NCBI GenBank assembly: GCA_033791445.1
Contig: JASJGS010000001.1
Location: forward strand, 1 to 43,377
Direction: 5' to 3'
Source of the DNA: JANTGF01 sp033791445
Lineage (GTDB): Bacteria > Bacteroidota > Bacteroidia > Bacteroidales > VadinHA17
Length of the DNA: 43,377 nucleotides
Part shown: positions 42,701-43,377 of the stretch, in pieces
Layout: every line of letters begins with the position of its first letter
Numbering within the stretch: position 1 is the first letter of the stretch
Position numbers and translations under genes: made by a program
Notes under the pieces: generated by a model
Told to the model about the DNA's origin: nothing
What the model saw: the letters and a program-made list of their open reading frames with translations, nothing else
Databases searched by the model: none

Positions 42701-43377
42701 GCGTTCTCTGTAAAATTCCAATCGATGTTTGATGTAATAGTAAAATTAACGCTTCCGGAAGAAGATGTGACATTTTCAATACTAGGAGTAACTGTTAGAA
42801 TAGGTGTCGCTGCTTCTTGATTAAATGTAACTATTTGAGTAAGGCCTTCACCTGAAATAGTAATGCCTGAGATACGAATAGCAACTATTAAATTCTCATC
42901 GTAAATTACCCTTAGGGTAGCATTGTCAATTTTTGTTGCTGTTAACCAGTCAGCGTTTTCTGATATGCTCCAATCAAAATTTGAGGTAACAGAGAAATCC
43001 ATTGTTCCAGATGAAGCAGGAACTGTGGCAACTGTTGGAGAAATAGTTAAGACAGGGTCCCCTGCATTCTGATTCACTGTTACATTTTGATCAATAACAC
43101 CTGGTCCAGATAAAGTAATCGAGGAAGATCGGGGATCAATTGTGGTATTTTCCTCATAGGATAGGGTTAAGGTTGTAGAATTTGTTTTCACTGCAGTAAA
43201 CCAATCAGCCGTTTCAATAAAATTCCAATCAATATTAGAGGCAACAGTAAAGGTAGTTGACCCCGGTGAAGCATTGATAATTACGCTGGCCGGTGTCACT
43301 GTGAGAAATGGTGTAGCACCCTCTTGCTCTAGACTTATTATTTGATCACCAACACCCGGGCCTGAGACTGTAATATT
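39721..43377 (-). CDS. Tandem BACON-like repeat protein with T9SS C-terminal sorting domain, N-terminus outside window
   Basis: The frame is open to the right edge, so 1218 C-terminal residues are visible and the start lies outside. A GTG at 43299 is only an internal codon of the repeats. Thirteen complete repeats of 84-85 residues, plus part of one more, each follow the pattern SNxxWxxSE...W...K, then TL.V.Y.EN......R...ITLSGPGV, then V.Q.GA.P. This matches BACON-type beta-sandwich domains. The last 85 residues (SLKLYPNPTDGIFNIEI, ending KGTYFIRIHDG and TKVLILQ) are a type A sorting domain used by the type IX system, so the protein should cross the outer membrane and be anchored on the surface or released. 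A surface adhesin or mucin/glycan-binding stalk is plausible. Catalytic domains may lie beyond the edge. Confidence 0.92.
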   Translation of the reverse strand, partial: NITVSGPGVGDQIISLEQEGATPFLTVTPASVIINASPGSTTFTVASNIDWNFIETADWFTAVKTNSTTLTLSYEENTTIDPRSSSITLSGPGVIDQNVTVNQNAGDPVLTISPTVATVPASSGTMDFSVTSNFDWSISENADWLTATKIDNATLRVIYDENLIVAIRISGITISGEGLTQIVTFNQEAATPILTVTPSIENVTSSSGSVNFTITSNIDWNFTENADWFIANKINNTTLTVTYNENLSVETRSAGITITGPGVANQTVTVEQEGADPILIANPASHSVSETSGIVYFTISSNINWSFSENLDWVSGTKVNETTLQINYDENLSVDTRNAPITLSGPGVSNVIVTVNQNGATPILIVSPTSQTVSSSDGSITFSVSSNLNWSLSESASWFDAVKTNETTITVSYNENTSVDLRTADITLSGPGVSNQIASLNQQGANPELAITPASRSVSANSGTTSYSVSSNVNWTVSENIAWLTAVKSNETTLTITYDENLIIDPRSANITLLGPGISSQTVTLNQDGATPILGVNPTSENISSSSGSVTFDVSSNVDWNLSENADWFTAVKTNNSTLTVTYNENISVDSRSSTITLSGPFVSSQLVSLNQAGATPVLTVTPDSRSVGPSSGIFSFTISSNVNWTFSENANWLTAIKESNSTLTVSYNENLSIDPRSAGITLSGPGLSNRVVTIDQLGATPTLVVTPTSSTVSSYPGSISFAVASNVIWNFAEDSDWLSVAKIDNGTLLINYDLNTSFNSRTATITLSGSDVTPQEVELIQLGSEPILSVYQPFANVGPEAGSIDFVVKSNINWSVSENYNWLVASKSDNATLNISYDKNILTESRSAVVTLSGSGVNPVTVTISQGESGPVLSVDPLEQTISASSGTITFTILSNVNWSVSENNFWTTAVKTNNSTLTIQYDENLLVESRSATFGLSGQGVAPLIVTLFQEGASAVVSVTPATATVGANSGTLNFSVSSNIEWIISEDSDWLSAIKSDNNTLTVTYNENSSNSSRYANINVTGPGVVAQTIILTQQGANILLEVSPVSATASSIAGSYTFTVNANIEWSVSETENWINVTKESTTSFRVDYDENTSGESRTATITVSAEGASPVPINFLQEAPTAIEDFSKPIVSLKLYPNPTDGIFNIEIIDLYKDRLIMEVFDKSGRKLLQKVYDYPGQVVTESFNFSGWPKGTYFIRIHDGIEWSSTKVLILQ
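39985..43377 (-). repeat. Tandem coding repeat, about 252-255 bp period
   Basis: The repeat protein gene contains at least 13 direct repeats with a period of about 252-255 bases, diverged at the DNA level but highly regular in spacing. Such arrays can change copy number by recombination and are hard to assemble from short reads. Confidence 0.88.

Noticed and set aside
39721..43377. Regular direct repeats that might be taken for a CRISPR or satellite array
   Set aside because: Period is about 252-255 bases, repeats are diverged, and they encode a continuous protein with conserved residues.
43300..43377. GTG at 43299 as the true start of the repeat protein
   Set aside because: The frame continues upstream to the window edge with another partial repeat (ITVSGPGV, EQEGATP), so the gene begins outside the window.

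Overview
The window looks like chromosomal DNA from a member of the Bacteroidota. Base composition is low in GC. Several upstream regions carry the phylum's promoter form (TTG or TTTG, about 17-23 bases, then TAnnTTTG), and there are few Shine-Dalgarno sequences. Typical families are present: thioredoxin lipoproteins with a DUF4369-like N-terminus, GH97, BACON-type repeats with a type IX secretion (T9SS) C-terminal sorting domain, and a GT3-GT35 glycogen enzyme fusion. The linkage of a debranching enzyme, a GT4 and a GH57 gene resembles what I recall from Bacteroidales, but I would not place the organism below phylum. I see no rRNA, tRNA, CRISPR array, insertion sequence or phage gene. No gene-free stretch exceeds 300 bases.

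Layout. 1-2708 (minus): a lipoprotein sulfatase cut by the left edge, an SRPBCC protein and a thioredoxin lipoprotein. 2980-6848 (plus): an exported iron-sulfur aldo/keto reductase and a divergent membrane pyrophosphatase, ended by a strong bidirectional terminator. 6925-10925 (minus): two paralogous thioredoxin lipoproteins (one without its cysteine pair), lpxH with an apparent non-AUG start, and a methyltransferase. 11159-20372 (plus): glycogen debranching enzyme, GT4 glucosyltransferase, GH57 amylase and a 1415-residue synthase-phosphorylase fusion. 20394-27068 (minus): bifunctional nuclease, nucleoside transporter, saccharopine dehydrogenase-like protein, GH97 glycosidase and an alpha/beta hydrolase. 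27332-32475 (plus): rplU, rpmA, serS, a DMT transporter, an S41 protease lipoprotein and ruvC. 32495-34612 (minus): HIT protein, greA and two unknown proteins. A divergent Rieske-like lipoprotein follows on the plus strand, then ahcY and ribF (minus), glgB (plus), and a T9SS-exported protein of at least 13 tandem repeats (minus) that runs off the right edge.

Five of the genes form an almost complete alpha-glucan storage cycle: GT3 and GT4 for elongation, glgB for branching, GT35 for phosphorolysis, GDE for debranching and GH57 for transfer or hydrolysis. No ADP-glucose pyrophosphorylase or GT5 synthase is visible. The most unusual items are the synthase-phosphorylase fusion, histone-H1-like basic tails on both ribosomal protein L21 and the GH57 enzyme, two divergent genes whose start codons share the palindrome ATGCAT and whose promoters appear to lie inside each other's coding sequence, an lpxH gene apparently starting at CTG in frame with the preceding stop, and a pyrophosphatase of a divergent type. 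I found no clear new multi-gene defence or mobile system.
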